Below are positions 33,335 to 44,269 of a stretch of DNA of 64,000 bases, in pieces; positions within the stretch are counted from its first letter, which is position 1; the number at the start of each line of letters is the position of its first letter. The notes below the pieces were generated by a model. That model was not told the origin of the DNA. It did not search any database and worked only from the letters and a program-made list of their open reading frames with translations. The DNA lies in assembly GCA_036320915.1 (NCBI GenBank), contig JAXBDG010000020.1, positions 62,001-126,000 of the forward strand, read 5' to 3'. Made by a program: the position numbers and the translations under genes. Source of the DNA: Linnemannia elongata (taxonomy: Eukaryota; Mortierellomycota; Mortierellomycetes; Mortierellales; Mortierellaceae).

Positions 33335-34976
33335 ATGTCGTTCCCTCGTGTCGTCCTCAGGGCTGGCAGGTCATGCTCCGCCATGGTACTTTTTTACTCC
33401 TTTCATTCCTTCTCTCATTCCGGAACTCACTAAAACTGATCAGCCTTCCACGTCCTGGAACTAACGCCTCAGGAACACTTACTGAACCAAATATATTAGC
33501 CTACTCGCGCATTCTCGGTCAAGTCGGTTGCCAGAAGCGCTGCCGAGCCCTCCTACAAGGCCCCTGCTTTGGGCGTCAACAAGACCTTTGACGAAGCTTT
33601 GAAGGTCATTGCAGAGGACAAGGCCAAGCGCCTGGCCGATATCAAGAACATGGAGGCCTCCTTGGCCCAATTGATCAAAGGTTCGGCTTTGTTCTTCATT
33701 TCCAAGATTCGGTTCACCTCAATTGATTCTGAACAGACAACTAACCTCGCCATTTGATACCATTGACCGAACTCGGAGAATAGCTGCACCATCAGCCGCA
33801 AAGGACACAGAGATCGCAGCACTTAAGGAAAAGATCTTCAAGCAGGAGGCATACGCCGAGATCAACGATCCCGAGATTCAGTGGCAATTCAAGAACAACA
33901 AGAACATCGACATGTCCAAGGCTGTCTTCCGGTTCATGAAGGGCAAGCAGTTCAAGCGCGAGACCCTCCCCGTGATCCAGCAGCGCACCGCCCAGATGTT
34001 TGTCACCCCCGATCTCTTGCCCACCTTCACACCCTCCGTCAACGTTCAGCTGGATTTCGGCGCAGGATCGATCCCTGAGGGAACAAAGTTGGCTGATGGG
34101 TACTTTGAGACGGGATCTTTCCTCTTGCCCGGAAAGACGATTAAGGAGCCTAAGGTTAATGTTACGTCTTTCCATCCCGAGCAGAGATATTATACTGTTG
34201 CCCTTGTTGACCCGGACATGCCTGATGTCGAGAACGAGACCTACAAGCAGCAGTTGCATTGGTTGATGTAAGTCTCGGGGAATTTCTTATGTCTCTTTCA
34301 AGGGAGAATGTCATTCAGGAACATTGGCTTCTCCTAGTGAAAAGGGACTCTATTTTCAACGGATATCGCGTTGGACCACGGTGGATCATTGTTTTACCTG
34401 GACCATACAAACACATCTGCTTCACTAAAAGACCAGGATGGCCTGTATGATATAAGGGAATGCAAGGGATGGCTCTTCCATGGACCATCACGTTGGTTGA
34501 AAACAGGCGTGTTTCCTAGCTGTGCTTTGACAGTAGCACTGACGATTGACAACGTTACCTCCTTCTCTCTAATCCAATGATGAAATAGTGCTAATGTGCC
34601 ATTGTCAGCGACACAGACAGAGTTGACTAAGGATAATGCGGATGTAGTGTTGTCGTACTTGGCGCCTCACCCTCCCAAGGGCACGAAATACCACCGCTAC
34701 ACACTCTTGTTGGCAGAGCAGCCTAACAATGGCCAGGACAAGATTCAGATGGACGCGACCCAGATTTCAAGAGAGACCACGCTCCGTGATCTGTGCTCAC
34801 ATTTCAAGCTGGAGGTGAAGGGTTTGACTTTCTTCCGTCAGGTCTGGGATAAGGATGTCAGCCGGATCTACAAGGAGGTTCTTCAGCAGGACGAGCCTGT
34901 CTATGGCAATCAGCCCAAGGTTGATGAGCTCCTTGATGAAACTGGACAGAAGAAGAAGAAGTTCATTCATATGTAA
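33335..34976 (+). CDS. MRPL35: Mitochondrial large-subunit ribosomal protein mL38 (MRPL35), PEBP fold
   Basis: Four exons (33335-33385, 33500-33680, 33784-34267, 34589-34976) give 367 aa, matching yeast Mrpl35 in size. The N-terminus (MSFPRVVLRAGRSCSAM, then PTRAFSVKSVARS) is basic and Ser-rich, a good mitochondrial presequence. A helical region follows (AAKDTEIAALKEKIF). The phosphatidylethanolamine-binding-like domain starts near LLPTFTPSVNVQLDFG and includes YYTVALVDPDMPD, the HWL stretch and GTKYHRYTLLLAEQ. It is a structural protein of the mitoribosome, not a lipid carrier. Exon junctions restore HWLIANVPLSAT. Intron 3 is about 320 bp. Confidence 0.93.
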
Positions 34977-36732
34977 AAGCTCTTGCCTTTTTTCTTCTCT
35001 CTTTTCTATCACTTCTTACCATTCTCCGCCACTTTCATCACATCATTTTCATTATTAAAACGGACCCTCGAGGACATAGACCAAAACATTCTTGCGCGAG
35101 ATTTTGTTGATTTTCATGTTTGCTGCATGCTGCGCTCAGGCGCCATCTCTACGATGACTGAACCATTTGACGTCGCATAGTTAAATCTTCTTTATTCATT
35201 GAGTCATCGTTGACCCCTGTTGCCTCTGCAACTTGGCGTTACTATAATCGATGATGATGATGTGCTTGGGTGACCGGTGACAAACCACAGAATCCAACAA
35301 GTCCAACCGCACAAAAAAAAGGATAGGGGTGGCTTGTTAGCAGCTCCAGTGTCAATTGAAACATCCGAGTTCTGAACCTTGACCTAGCAGCCCAGCAAAG
35401 CCACGATCGCCTCTTCTTCCTTCTTTCTCATCGTCGAAGGTCACTCACCTCTTTGTTTAGCAGAGAAAGGAGTACCAGGGGAAACGATAAGAATCGAGTG
35501 ACTCAAATATGACAACAACGGCTGCTGGCGTTATTCCTTCTTACTTCTATGCGTTTCCCCCAGGTAAGACCAGAGTCATGGCATGAAAGGTTGAAGACGC
35601 CACATTTGTTCCCCTTTGTTCAAGTGGACTAGGAAAAATGGACGCCACCAAAAATTATTAATGAGGTGAAGATTGGGAGGGGATAAGAACTTGCGGCTGA
35701 GGTGGGTGGATGAGTTTGAATGTCATAAGGATTGGAGTATTTGGAGGTAATTTGTAACAACCTTGTGTATGTGCTGTTCTGTATGTGCTATATCGGTGAA
35801 GGAGAGGCGTCGCGGGGAGAGACATAGCGCGCGAGAGTGAAGGAGTGCGCAGATGGGTTAATAAACAGAAGAGAGAGGCATGATCAGCATGATAGAGAAC
35901 AAAACAGGTGAGGAAGGCTCAGCAGGATGGAAAAAATATAAAAGGTCGACGATACGTCTCTTCTTTTCTCATTCCATCATCACCATCTTATTTGTCTCTT
36001 CTCGTCTTCTCAAAAGGACAACCAACGCTTATAGTCAATACTCTTTTCTGTTCTTCTTTCCCATTTCCATATAGCATCGTCAGTTTGTCTTGCTCCTCTA
36101 AGCGTTTCATTCTAACTTCATTTTTCTTCCATTGCTTATATTTGTCACATCCTACTAATTGAACTGCCGCCCTGACCCTTAGCCTGTTCTTTCCTTTATC
36201 TTCGTTGTTCGTTTACTGTCCTTCGCTGCTTCCTCCTCTGCTTACTAGCCATCTTTATTGACCATTTTCTGCATCCTCTTGTTCCTTGCCTTTCTATTTC
36301 GTCCTTTGACTTTTGACTCTGAGTTGACTCCACTTTGACATTAGACTGGTTTTTGGCTTTGATTGATTACCCGCCCCGCCCCCCAATTTGACTTTGTCTT
36401 ATTTTTTTTCCCCTCTCCGCCCTCCTCTCGCTCTACTTCTCTCCGCCCGCGAAAGACATTTTTTTTCTCTCCGGCTCTGATTCATTCTCAACTATCTGCA
36501 CCCTTTGGGACCGCTTCTTTATTTCTTTGTTATTTCTTCTCTTTTTCTCTCTTCTCTCTTCTTTTTTCTTTTCTTCTCGTTGCTTCAATTGACTTGACCC
36601 CTTGCCCTCGACCCTCTCCCCTTCTCCATACGCTCACAACACTCTCACCTCATCGAGTGTCGATCTGCCAATTCAACCCCACCCCTTCCCTTCATCACCT
36701 CTCATTAATCTCAATCCAAGAAGCAAGAGCAA
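34977..36732. other. Promoter and long pyrimidine leader of the MFS gene
   Basis: About 1.75 kb. After the MRPL35 3' end comes mixed-sequence DNA with GA-rich stretches, a TATA element at 35935, and then almost 800 bp of very pyrimidine-rich DNA up to the MFS start. That suggests a long 5' untranslated leader. Short frames inside are low-complexity and not convincing. Confidence 0.5.
35935..35945 (+). promoter_or_regulatory. TATA-like element upstream of the MFS gene
   Basis: AATATAAAAGG lies about 790 bp before the ATG, just where the pyrimidine-rich leader begins. If used, it implies a 5' UTR of about 750 nt, possibly with an unseen leader intron. Confidence 0.35.
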
Positions 36733-39700
36733 ATGACACCCATTGACATCCCCGTGAAGGGGCCCGTTGCTCCCGTGGAAAAAGTCGACCCCACAACCCT
36801 CTCCAAATTCCAGCAGCTCTGCTTGAAGTCCCAGCCCCTGATGCTCTACGTCGTATCCCTCGCGCAATTCCTCGATATCGGTATGTTCTCTTCTCCTCTT
36901 CCTCCTCTTCATCTTCTTCATCCCCTTCATCCTCAGCGCCTTTTTTTTGTCCTTCAACAGCGATTTCCCCATTATCAACTTACAATTGAACGGCGGATAT
37001 TTCCTCTCGATTTATCCGCCGCTCTCCAATCGCTCAAATAACCACATGTAGATCTAACACTGCCTTCCCTTTCTCCATTCTCCTTCGATCTCATATCGAC
37101 TCATCTTCCCCCCTTTTTTCTTTGTAATTAGTTAACGGTGCCAGTATGACCGTTGCTATGTTGCCCATTGCCAAAGGTAAATCACCAACAACAGCCAACA
37201 GACTTCTTGTTTTGTTTGCTCCCATGTGGGCAAGGTTTTTTTATACCCGGGTTCATTTTGAATAACGTTTTCTCTTTGCATATTGGCTCACCGTTTCTGT
37301 CCTTTGTCCCACCCTACGTCCAATTAGAACTGAAGTTTGAGACGCAGCAGCAGCAGTGGCTCATCAGTTCCTATGCATTGTAAGTTATCCCTCTCACCAT
37401 TACACTTTTCTCAATCTCACTTTTGTTCATCCATCTCTCCCTTTCTGCTGTTTGTTTCTACTTGGTTGCGCCCTGTTGGCACTGGTCCCACTCCCTCAAA
37501 CAAACATTAACTGACTTTGTAATTTTCTCGCTTGAATGAATCCCCGTTTAGATCGTTCGGAGGGTAAGCAACACAACAACAACAACTTGGCGCTCTGTCC
37601 CACTCAACTCACTCGCTCACCTCATCCACTCCTATCACTCATTTTCATTTCGCCGACTCACATACTCACCCACCACTACCAAAAACAGCAACAATAACGA
37701 CACACTTATCCTGCGCCACTCACTTCTCTACCCCTATTTCCACTACTGCATCCTATGTACCTTTACACCAGCATCAACGCCGACACAAACGCCTTTAAGC
37801 TTTGCGATGGAGTTTGCTTGAAACGAATAGCCAATATTTTTTTACGCCCGAAAGGCAAAAAAAATGGGATCATTTGGAGTACCGACAAAGCTAACACAGA
37901 AAAAAAACCTCTGTTGCTCTCATTTTTCTTCGCTTTCTCTTTCTCACGCGGCATATACCTTTTTCTTTAGCTTGCTTTTGATCGCTGGCCGCATGGTATG
38001 TTTTCTTTTCTGTGTTCCAATCTATCTCATCCCATCGAATCACAGTGGTTTTTTGTTGTTTGTGCTCCCCTACTTGACCCGATCAAACAAACATACATGC
38101 ATACTTTGCTCACCGCTAACCTCGATTCTCCTTTTCTTTTTTGCCATTGTTGGATAGGGTGATTTGTTTGGACATCGCCGAGTGTTCTTGGGAGGCCTGT
38201 TTTGGTTCGGACTCTTCTCGCTCGTCAACGGGTTCTCCAAGTCCCCCGTCATGTTGTGCATCTCCAGAGCTCTTCAAGGCATTGGTGCTGCAGGTATGTT
38301 TCAATTCTCTCCTACACATTCAAGCCATTTCACATGGCACCCAAGCGGGATTAACACAGTCAGTCAGCGAGTGTCTTCCCTGACTCTCAAAATATGCAGT
38401 GCGGATATACTATCGAGACAGAGACGCAGCGTGGACCCACTTTTTTTTCCTTCGTTCTGTTTACAGTTATGTGGGGAAAAAGTCTATTGGCCACATAAGA
38501 TACACAAAATAACCTGTGTGTAATACAGACACAGACACACTAACAACGACTGCGCATCTTTTATCGTTGTTCATTTCCGCTCCAAACAAAAAATCAAAAA
38601 AATCCACCTGTGGTCCCACCTATATCCCTGTCCCTGTTGGCTGACATGCTGACTATAGCTCAAATCCCTACGGCCCTTGCCCTGATTGCCATCAAGTACC
38701 CTGCTGGTGTTGAACGTACCCGTGCCTTGTCGGTCTTTGGCGCCATTGGAGGTAAATGCTTCGACTGTGATTTCTCTAGGCTCTTAGGGAAACAAGACGC
38801 GACACTTGTGTAGAACCAGTAGCTTACATCATCTTTTCTTTCATTTCATAAATTAACTTAGCTATGGGAGCGGTGACAGGACTGTTGCTTTCGGGAGCAT
38901 TGACATCGACGGTCGGCTGGCAATGGATCTTCTTCATCTCGGCCATCATGAGCGTCATCCTCTTCATCCTTGGCCTCTTCGCCATCCCCCAGGCCAGCGG
39001 TCTCCACGGTGAGAACCCTAGGATTGATTTCGGCGGCTCTTTCACCGCCACCGGAGGAATCGTCTGTGTCATCTACTACATCTCTGCCGGTGTCGAGACC
39101 GGTTGGGCCAGTGTCCAGACTCTTCCTGTACTCTGTATCGGTCTTGTCCTCCTTGCGATCTTCTTCGTGATTGAGAAGAGGATCTCGTACCCCATCATGC
39201 CCTTCCACGTCTGGAAGCACCGTGCTTTCTCGACCAGTTTCGCGTTGATTTTCATCATGCAGGCCGTTTTCCAGGGGTACCTTTACTTTACTACGTTGAC
39301 GTTCCAGGAGGTTCTGGGATACAGCATTATGCGCACTTCGTTGTCGTACCTCGTCCATGGTCTGACAGCGATGGTTTTCTATTCGATCTTGGGTCGTCTC
39401 TTGCCCAGATTGCCACTCAAGCCCATCATTGCGGTGGGATTCATCTTTTTGGGCGTCTCTTCCTTGTTGTTTGCGTTTGTCACCGAGAACAGCACCTACT
39501 GGGTCCTCCCCTTCATCTCCCTCATCTGCAACGTCCTCGGTCTGGGAATGGTCATGCTCCCCGCCCAGATCACTGCCCTCCGCGACGCCTCGGATGACGA
39601 CCAAGGAGTCGTTGGTGCCATCTACAACGTCGGACTTCAGATCGGTGCCCCCTTTGGCTTGGCCATCCTCACTGTCATCTCTGGAAAACTCAACGGCGAC

Positions 39701-40105
39701 CATAAGGGCGAGCGTGTTGGAGGACCCGTCAACATGCACGGATACAAGTATGCTCTTCTGGGAGATGTCGCACTTGCCGCTTTGGGATTTGTCGTTACAT
39801 TGATCCTCTTGCCCTCGGTCAAACCTACCAAGGCCGAGAACAATGTCCCTGCATCGTTAGAGGAGGCTGGTGTTGCGGCATCGTCGGTCATGGATCAGGA
39901 TAAGGAGTCTGTCACGACTGATGTTGGTGTCCCTACTGCCTTTTCTAAGGCCGAGTATGTCGAGGAGGGTCAGCTGCCTGACAAGACTGAGTACATCGAA
40001 GAGCAGCATGGTGGAAAGACGGAGTACCACCAAGATGGCCAAGAATTGAACTCTCCCCAGATGGCTGAGGAGATCATCAAGGCCGGCGCCAAAGTCCAGT
40101 ACTAA
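36733..40105 (+). CDS. MFS transporter, drug:H+ antiporter-2 type (14 TM)
   Basis: Eight exons (36733-36880, 37132-37176, 37328-37379, 37552-37563, 37971-37995, 38158-38293, 38659-38751, 38862-40105) give 584 aa. It is a proton-coupled exporter or permease of the DHA2/14-spanner group at a cell membrane. Exons rebuild the family run WLISSYAL-SFGG-LLLIAGRM-GDLFGHRRVF, including motif A. ALQGIGAA and IPTALALIAIKYPAGVERTRALSVFGA are also family-like. Hydrophobic segments continue through exon 8, and the tail (about residues 505-584) is acidic and cytosolic. Exon 4 is only 12 nt and exon 5 only 25 nt. All introns crowd into the first half; the second half is one exon. The substrate is unknown. 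Confidence 0.9.
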
Positions 40106-40501
40106 TCGGATCGGCTCCCTTTTTTTCTTTTTCTTGTGAACCCCGTTCACATACACACACACACACAAAGCACACGTCCCTTTTTGCATTTTTTTTTTTG
40201 TATTTACATGTATAACATCTTTTGTTTTTCATGAAGCACACCCCCCAACCAATCTAGAGAACAGCGCACATTTATGCACCAGTCTTTTGTATACCGCTTC
40301 CTTCCTTAATCTACCTAATAATAAAACCTCCTTCCGCACCTTTGCATTTGTTTTTTTCAACACCATATTATTCACTGCCTTTTTTCAGCTGCATAGCTTG
40401 TGTTGTGGTTCATGTGTTTTTATTGACGTTTTTTAATTTTCTCATGAGAAGGTTGTTTTGGTGTGTGATCATTACTTTGAGACAAGGGGTCCTCATAGGA
40501 T
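40106..40501. other. Convergent 3' region, MFS / repeat-precursor genes
   Basis: About 395 bp of AT-rich 3' untranslated DNA with AATAAAACC near 40319 and a short CA run. No gene is seen. Confidence 0.5.
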
Positions 40502-42510
40502 TTAAGCCCACAAGAGGGCAGAGCCGACGACCAAGCCAACAATAGAAAGACCTGTGAAAGCGCTCGCCCTCGAAGCCGCATTCTTCTTCTGACCAGTCGT
40601 CGAGGAAGAAGAAGAGGACTCCTTCTTCTTGTCGTCCGATGAAGGAGAAGCCTCGTTCTTCTTCTCGGCCTCCTTTTTGTTGCTGTTGACGACAGACTCT
40701 GTCTCGTTCAGGGTCTGGTCGTCCTCATCCTCTTCGTTATCTTCCCAATCATCGTCATTGTCGTTCTCTGGTTGAAAGGGGGTAGCAGGGTTTGAAATGG
40801 GAAGAATGTAGGTTGTATTAGTAAGGTAAGGAAAAAAAAAACGTTTTTAAGGCATTGATTTTGGAGTACAAAAAAAAGGAGGAACTTACTGTGACGGGCT
40901 GAGAGGTGCTGGTACTCTGACTTGACATTCACGTTCAAATCGCGCTTCTGTGCAACCACTGTACCCTGACCATTGGCATCGACCTTGGTAGTGTCCAACA
41001 CATACCCCGTCGACATCTGCATATCACGCTTTCCCAAATTGACATTAATCAACTTGTGCTGCTCTCCATTGGCGTGGGTGTTGGTATGGACGGTGGTGCC
41101 GATGTTGAGGTCGATACGCTTTCCCAAATTTACATTGATTGACTTGTGCTGCTCTCCGTTAGCTTGAGTGTTGGTATGGACGGTGGTGCCGATGTTGAGG
41201 TCGAGACGCTTTCCCAAGTCAACATTGATCAACTTGCGTTCGCCATTATCGTTGGTGTTGGTGTTAGTATGGACAGTGTTGTCGATGTTGAGGTCGAGAC
41301 GCTTGCCCAAATCGACGGTGATGAGTTTGTGGTCCTTGGCGAGGAGGGTGTTGATGTCGAGGTTAGTGTCGAGGTGGCGGCGGGAGACTTCAAGGGCTGT
41401 GGGCATGCGACCGCGGGCGAAGTTGACGGTTGCTGTCGTTTGAGCGTTGGTGTTGGTGTTGGTGTTGGTATTGACCTCAAGACGGCGGTTCAGGTTGACG
41501 TTGATCAGCTTCTGTGCATCGTGGGTGGTGGTGGCATCGAGGTTGAGGGTCAGACGTTTTGCGACATTGACATCGATGGGCTTTTCCTTGTTCAGGAGAT
41601 CGGTTTTGACATCGAGGCGGCGGTTCAGGTTGACGTTGATCAACTTGTGTTCCTGCTGGGAATTGGTGTCGACGTTCAAGTTGAGGCGCTTCTGGACGAT
41701 GACATTGACAGGCTTGTCTTGTTGCGAGAGGTCGGCGTTGACATCGAGGCGGCGGCTCAGGTCGATGTTGATCAGCCTGTGTTCCTGCTGGGAAGTGGTG
41801 CCCACGTTCAAGTTGAGGCGTTTGGCGACATTGACGTCGATGGGCTTGTCTTCATTCAACAAATCGGCGTTGACGTTAAGGTGGCGGCGGTTGAGTTCGA
41901 CATTAATGAGCCTGTGTTCTTGAGGGGTGGTGTCGACGTTCAAGTTGAGGCGTTTGGCGACGTTGACGTCGACAGGCTTGTCTTGTTGCAAGAGGTCTTC
42001 GTTGACATCGAGGCGGCGGCGGTTGAGGTCGACGTTAATCAAATCGTGTTCCTGCTGGGGAGTGGTGTCCACGTTCAAGTTGATGCGTTTGGCGACATCG
42101 ACATTGACAGGCTTGTCATACTTCACCAAATCAGCAGTGACATCCAAGCGACGTTTAAGGTTGATATTAATCAACTTGTGGCCCTCTTGCGTAGAACTGC
42201 CCACGTCCAAGTTGAGGCGCTTCGAGACCTTGACGTCAACAGGTTTGTCTTCCTTCAGCAAGTCAGCGTTGACATCCGAACGCGTGCCCAACTCGACAGT
42301 AATAGGGTGCCGAACAATCGAAGAGTCGGTGTCAACATGGTGCAGGATGTTGATGTCGACATTACGGGCTGCGAGTGCGGGAGGGTTCAATAGGTTGACT
42401 GTCGCGGTGGTGGTGTCGGTGTTGGTGTGGATGTCAGCGTTTGTGTTGACGTTAGCAGAGGCGCCGAGAGCGACGGTGGCGAGGGTGAGGAAGAGGGCGG
42501 ACTGATGCAT
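40502..42510 (-). CDS. Secreted repeat protein with dibasic (Kex2-type) sites and GPI-like C-terminus
   Basis: Two exons (40890-42510, 40502-40767) give 628 aa. A clear signal peptide (MHQSALFLTLATVALGASA) is followed by about 500 residues of repeats. Segments of about 21-24 residues alternate: one type reads LDVNADL..DKPVDVNVAKR, the other LNLNVDTT.QQEH.LINV.LNRR. Near the C-terminal side, three or four longer units (about 30 aa) read LDLNIGTTVHTNT...NLGKR. Nearly every unit ends in KR or RR, about 18 sites, the pattern of kexin-processed precursors (KEPs) such as pheromone and repellent precursors. Exon 2 encodes an acidic, then Lys/Ser-rich stretch and a hydrophobic end (AFTGLSIVGLVVGSALLWA), a plausible GPI-attachment signal. 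No known domain is seen. Function is unknown; processing and anchoring are inferences. Confidence 0.8.
40969..42303 (-). repeat. Tandem coding repeats of the Kex2-type precursor
   Basis: About 65-70-nt units, in two alternating types, run through most of the gene; the units at the C-terminal side (about 40990-41320) are about 90 nt and more alike. Divergence between units is moderate and the frame is kept, which implies selection on the protein. Confidence 0.8.
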
Positions 42511-42610
42511 GATTACTGACGTTGCTTGGTTGAGATCAAGAAAGGGGGCGTATGAAGAGTAACGTAAGGGAGCAAAGGCAAAATTAAAAGGCGAGTAGAT
42601 TGTAGATGGG

Positions 42611-42617
42611 TATATAG
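42611..42617 (-). promoter_or_regulatory. TATA element of the repeat-precursor gene
   Basis: On the minus strand CTATATA lies about 100 bp upstream of the ATG at 42510, a usual core-promoter spacing. Confidence 0.45.
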
Positions 42618-42651
42618 GTGGAGTAGTAAGTTCCGGGTATATTTGACGAAA

Positions 42652-42682
<31 letters not shown>

Positions 42683-43682
42683 CAGAAAAGTGTGAACGAG
42701 GGATAGAGGATGGGAGAAAAAAATCGAGCGTCCAGTTTGTCTACTTATATACCAATTCTTTGACCATGCAAGGTACCACATATCTACGTTGTTGGTTGAC
42801 ATGGTGTTGAAGCGATGACAAAATAAAGAAACACTGCTGTAAGGGTCCATCATGTATGAGAAGCGTTCGTTTGGGGACAAGTGAGATTGACATTGGCCAC
42901 GTTTGTAGAAAAGGGTTTGTTACGTCCTGGGGACTGGGACTAGACTGGATTTCTCTTGAGCGTGTCAGATACACAAGCATACAGTGTGAATCGGTCTGAT
43001 GTCCTGCATCCAGCTCATACACGAACTACAAAAAATAAAAGTGGCGGGAAGGTAAGACACACAAAAAAGAGGCGCGCTTTTTTGAGTTCAGGATAGACCG
43101 AGAAGCAGGGTGATTGACTGGTACTAGGAACACATGGTATGATGGCATGGAGTGGGCGAGGGAAAGGAAGGCTCGTTGTGTTCTTTTGCCTCCAAGATGG
43201 ATATAAAGGAATCATTACACCTTTTGCTCCAGGCAGCACAGCCCTTCGCTGTCGAAATAGGACAGTTCAAAGTTGCGCAAAGGGCGGATCCTGTCTGCCT
43301 GTGTGTCCCAGTAAGAGGGAACAGATGTTCGATATTCGATTCTATGGAGCCCGGTGTGTTATTGGAAGAGAAGAAAAGAAGGGATGGGTCTTATTCTTAT
43401 CTCGTCAGGATAGATGGACATTTTTCTTGCGAGTTGGAGTGAGCAGAGAAGTGAATCAGGAAAGAGAGATAAAAAAGGAGAAGGGCAAAACTGACATACT
43501 TTGTCAGGAAAGAGGGATGGAGGGAGGTGAGCTGGCCGTAGACAACAATAATCGATGGCGCCGGTGTGGCTGCTCTTCTCTGGTAAACGGTCCAGTCCTC
43601 CGAAAACTACTTTAGCGCATTGACATATGCAGTTAAACGAACGAGCGAATGAGCGAACGAGCGAAGAAGCGAACATATGGAG

Positions 43683-43715
43683 AAGGGAAGGGAAGGGAAG
43701 GGAAGGGAAGGGAAG
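43683..43715. repeat. (AAGGG)n pentanucleotide repeat
   Basis: Six to seven AAGGG units, preceded by a looser GAGCGAA repeat. Confidence 0.85.
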
Positions 43716-43964
43716 TGAGCCCAGACTTACTAACGCGTCGTGCACGCGAATATGAGCCTGTGTGAGACGCGTCTGATCAAACTGTTCATGCAATCAATCA
43801 GCGGCCCCCTGGGTCTGGGTGGAGATATTGATGATGGGTAAGTGTTGTAATTATTCATGCAGTGCTAGCACACCTCAAACCTAGCCATAGATGGGGGCCA
43901 AATGTCACTCTGTCTTGCTGTTAGTGCTTGTCATTCCCTCCGATCCCTGCCTTTGTCTATCTCT

Positions 43965-44031
43965 CCCTCTCTTTTCTCTTCTTCCCTCTCTTTTCTCTTC
44001 TTCCCTCTCTTTTCTCTTCTTCCCTCTCTTT
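43965..44031 (+). repeat. 19-bp pyrimidine tandem repeat in a 5' leader
   Basis: Three full copies and part of a fourth of CCCTCTCTTTTCTCTTCTT stand about 240-300 bp before the channel gene's ATG. Confidence 0.8.
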
Positions 44032-44269
44032 CTCTCTCCCCCTCACCCTTTCCCCTTTTCTTTTTTCTTTCCGAATTCCTTTTATTCTAATCTACTTTAT
44101 GCTTATCTTTCTCACGCCCACGCTCACTCACTCTTACCATCACACGCACCCTTCACTCTGCACTCCTTTCACCCTACCCCACTCACTTATTGCTTAATCT
44201 TCACTCGCCCACTCACCCACCACCCCTTTCTCTTTCTCTCTTTCTTAACAACAAATAACAAGAAAGAAA

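Larger units (their letters stand above)
42511..44269. other. Divergent intergenic region, repeat precursor / CSC1-type channel
   Basis: About 1.76 kb. Next to the repeat gene are TATA-like elements (42611 and near 42747) and a (GA)n run (near 42660-42680). Further right are (GAGCGAA)-like and (AAGGG)n repeats (43637-43715) and a 19-bp pyrimidine tandem repeat (43965-44031) in the channel leader. A 158-codon plus-strand frame at 43139-43615 looks like chance. Confidence 0.5.

Noticed and set aside
41146..42393. A 415-codon plus-strand frame opposite the repeat precursor, rich in VDVEVEAL
   Set aside because: It is the antisense shadow of the repeat gene; it has no signal sequence, no splice logic and its repeats only mirror those of the minus strand.
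43139..43615. A 158-codon plus-strand frame between the repeat precursor and the channel
   Set aside because: Composition is Arg/Lys/Gly-rich with no hydrophobic core, no family motif and no upstream promoter signal; overlapping frames are also open.
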